A stretch of 64,000 nt of DNA from Parabacteroides bouchesdurhonensis (GTDB lineage: Bacteria > Bacteroidota > Bacteroidia > Bacteroidales > Tannerellaceae): positions 3,418,311 through 3,482,310 of the forward strand of contig NZ_LT896588.1 of the NCBI RefSeq assembly GCF_900186615.1. The letters are read 5' to 3'. Made by a program: the position numbers and the translations under genes. The notes under the pieces are model-generated. The model saw only the letters and a program-made list of their open reading frames with translations, did not search any database and was not told the DNA's origin. Below are positions 62,635 to 64,000 of the stretch, piece after piece; position 1 is the stretch's first letter; each line of letters starts with the position of its first letter.

Positions 62635-64000
62635 ATGCATATACGTTTACGTACATGGTATTACGCTGTACTTTGTTTTTTAATGTCTCCCCTGGTTTAT
62701 GCCCAGAACGGGCAAAAGTATCTTGAACGATCACTGCCGGAGACATGGCAAGAAAGCAGCAACGATTTCCAACAAACATTGCCGATAGATGATCATTGGT
62801 GGAAGAATTTTAATGATCCGTTACTCGATTCCCTGATAGCTGTTGCCATACAACAGAATTATTCCGTTCAAATGGCAGCAGACCGTATTGCTATGGCAAA
62901 AGCAAATCTTCGTATACAGCAGGGAAGTTATTCTCCTACATTCGGTTTAAATGCCGGATGGAACCGTCAGCAAAGCAGTGGCAATACCAGCTCACTGCCT
63001 CAAACTATTACCCAATATGCGGATGCGACACTGGATATGAACTGGGAAATAGATGTATTCGGCAGTATTCGTAATCGGGTAAAAGCACAAAAAGAAAACT
63101 TTGCAGCTTCTAAGGAAGAATACAATGCAGTAATGGTTTCTTTATGTGCCCAAGTGGCATCAGCATATATCAACATGAGGGAATTGCAACAAGAATTAAA
63201 CGTTGTAAACAAGAACTGTCAATCCCAGCTGGCTGTAGTCAAAATTACCGAAAAAAGGTATGAAACAGGACTTGTGTCCAAACTCGACGTTGCACAGGCT
63301 TTATCAGTCTATTATGATACAAAAGCATCCATACCGATGCTGGAAGCCGGTATTATTCAATATACAAATTCATTAGGAGTATTGATGGGATTATACCCTT
63401 GGGATGTAAAAAAGATAATGCAAACCCAACATCCCCTGCCGGAATACATTGAACCTGTCGGCATCGGTATTCCTGCAAATCTGTTACTTCGTCGTCCGGA
63501 CATTCGTTCCGCCGAACGGCAAGTAAACGCACAAGCCGCTTCATTGGGCGCGTCCAAATCCGACTGGTGGCCGCAGATATTTGTAAAAGGTTCAATCGGG
63601 TTCGCTTCCCACGATATTGACAAGATTGCTAATCACAATAGTCTAACGTACGAGATTGCCCCCACTCTTACCTGGAATTTCTTTCAAGGGAATAAATTAA
63701 GGCAAGCAACCAAACTGGCAAAAGCTCAGTTGGATGAATCCATCCGGCAGTTTAATGAAACGGTATTAACTTCCATACAAGAAGTCGATAATGCAATGAG
63801 TGCTTACAAAAATTCCATTAAACAAATCGTTGCTTTACGTGAAGTCGTCAATCAAGGCAAAGAAACATTAGCACTTTCTCTCGACCTGTACAAACAGGGA
63901 CTTACTCCTTTCCAGAATGTTCTCGATGCCCAACGTTCCCTACTCTCTTATGAGAACGAACTTACTAAAGCCAAAGGAAGTTCATTACTCAGTCTCATTC
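62635..64000 (+). CDS. TolC/NodT-type outer-membrane efflux protein, 3' end beyond the window
   Basis: 455 codons are visible from ATG 62635 with no stop. The signal peptide (WYYAVLCFLMSPLVYA) lacks a lipobox. The periplasmic helical barrel and outer-membrane strands show the family's internal repeat: WWKNFNDPLLDSLIAVAIQQ, AQVASAYINMRELQQELN, LLRRPDIRSAERQVNAQAAS and VDNAMSAYKNSIKQIVALRE. It forms the exit duct of an RND or ABC export system, whose other genes would lie to the right. In the 200-base upstream gap TTCCAT and ATGGAA half-sites flank an AT-rich stretch, but no clear promoter was found. Confidence 0.9.
   Translation, partial: MHIRLRTWYYAVLCFLMSPLVYAQNGQKYLERSLPETWQESSNDFQQTLPIDDHWWKNFNDPLLDSLIAVAIQQNYSVQMAADRIAMAKANLRIQQGSYSPTFGLNAGWNRQQSSGNTSSLPQTITQYADATLDMNWEIDVFGSIRNRVKAQKENFAASKEEYNAVMVSLCAQVASAYINMRELQQELNVVNKNCQSQLAVVKITEKRYETGLVSKLDVAQALSVYYDTKASIPMLEAGIIQYTNSLGVLMGLYPWDVKKIMQTQHPLPEYIEPVGIGIPANLLLRRPDIRSAERQVNAQAASLGASKSDWWPQIFVKGSIGFASHDIDKIANHNSLTYEIAPTLTWNFFQGNKLRQATKLAKAQLDESIRQFNETVLTSIQEVDNAMSAYKNSIKQIVALREVVNQGKETLALSLDLYKQGLTPFQNVLDAQRSLLSYENELTKAKGSSLLSLI

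Overview
The window comes from a Bacteroidales chromosome (Bacteroides/Parabacteroides type; I cannot fix the species). The evidence is many copies of the Bacteroidetes promoter box TAnnTTTG about 20 bases after a TTTG-like box, the near absence of strong Shine-Dalgarno sites, lineage families (DUF3575/DUF3868 fimbrial genes, GH92, GH20, FecR with DUF4974, CarboxypepD_reg-like proteins, a histone H1-like peptide), and the order thrS-infC-rpmI-rplT. Most of the window is ordinary core genome. No rRNA, tRNA or CRISPR was seen.

Layout. 1-3.7 kb is a fimbrial-type locus read leftward (DUF3868, DUF3575). It sits behind a 568-bp segment bounded by 27-bp inverted repeats and carrying one good promoter, which points away from the operon (OFF). 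The neighbouring tyrosine recombinase is frameshifted and has lost its first catalytic arginine. 3.9-6.9 kb: an M24 peptidase and an alkaline phosphatase. 7.0-9.7 kb: a small AT-rich defence island with a HigBA-like toxin-antitoxin pair (toxin frameshifted) and an RloA/RloB (AbiL-like) pair. 9.8-12.5 kb: pyrB-pyrI-flavin reductase-outer membrane protein. 12.5-17.6 kb: an AddB-like nuclease, a predicted small RNA, dnaJ and grpE. 17.7-22.8 kb: a PDZ protein, mutS2 and corA. 22.8-23.4 kb: an Mpi-like serine invertase with Gly at the catalytic serine position. 23.5-29.8 kb: nitroreductase, DUF5131, glycerate kinase, a secreted hypothetical, dnaB and a second corA with a structured leader. 29.9-34.4 kb: N-glycan-degrading enzymes GH92 and GH20. 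34.5-34.8 kb: a structured RNA with its own promoter and terminator (6S RNA candidate).

34.9-43.4 kb holds rplT, rpmI, infC, thrS, a TPR protein, a biotin-dependent carboxyltransferase pair, def and ruvX. 43.5-49.4 kb carries surface-polysaccharide genes (wcaJ-like, gmd, fcl, rmlA) and an OmpA protein. 50.3-54.6 kb is an unusual ECF sigma/FecR module: the STN domain that normally belongs to a TonB-dependent transporter is fused to a non-barrel secreted protein, and a paralogue of that protein lies on the other side of the sigma gene behind an ECF-like promoter. 55.7-56.4 kb is a queuosine-precursor transporter preceded by what looks like a preQ1-I riboswitch pseudoknot. 56.4-62.5 kb holds a fimbrial-type lipoprotein, a HAD phosphatase and the potABCD polyamine importer. 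A TolC-family gene runs off the right edge.

The most interesting points are the OFF-oriented invertible promoter beside a doubly damaged recombinase, a second phase-variation-type recombinase that also lacks its catalytic residue, and the transporter-less sigma/anti-sigma/STN circuit. All family names come from reading motifs; no database search was run.
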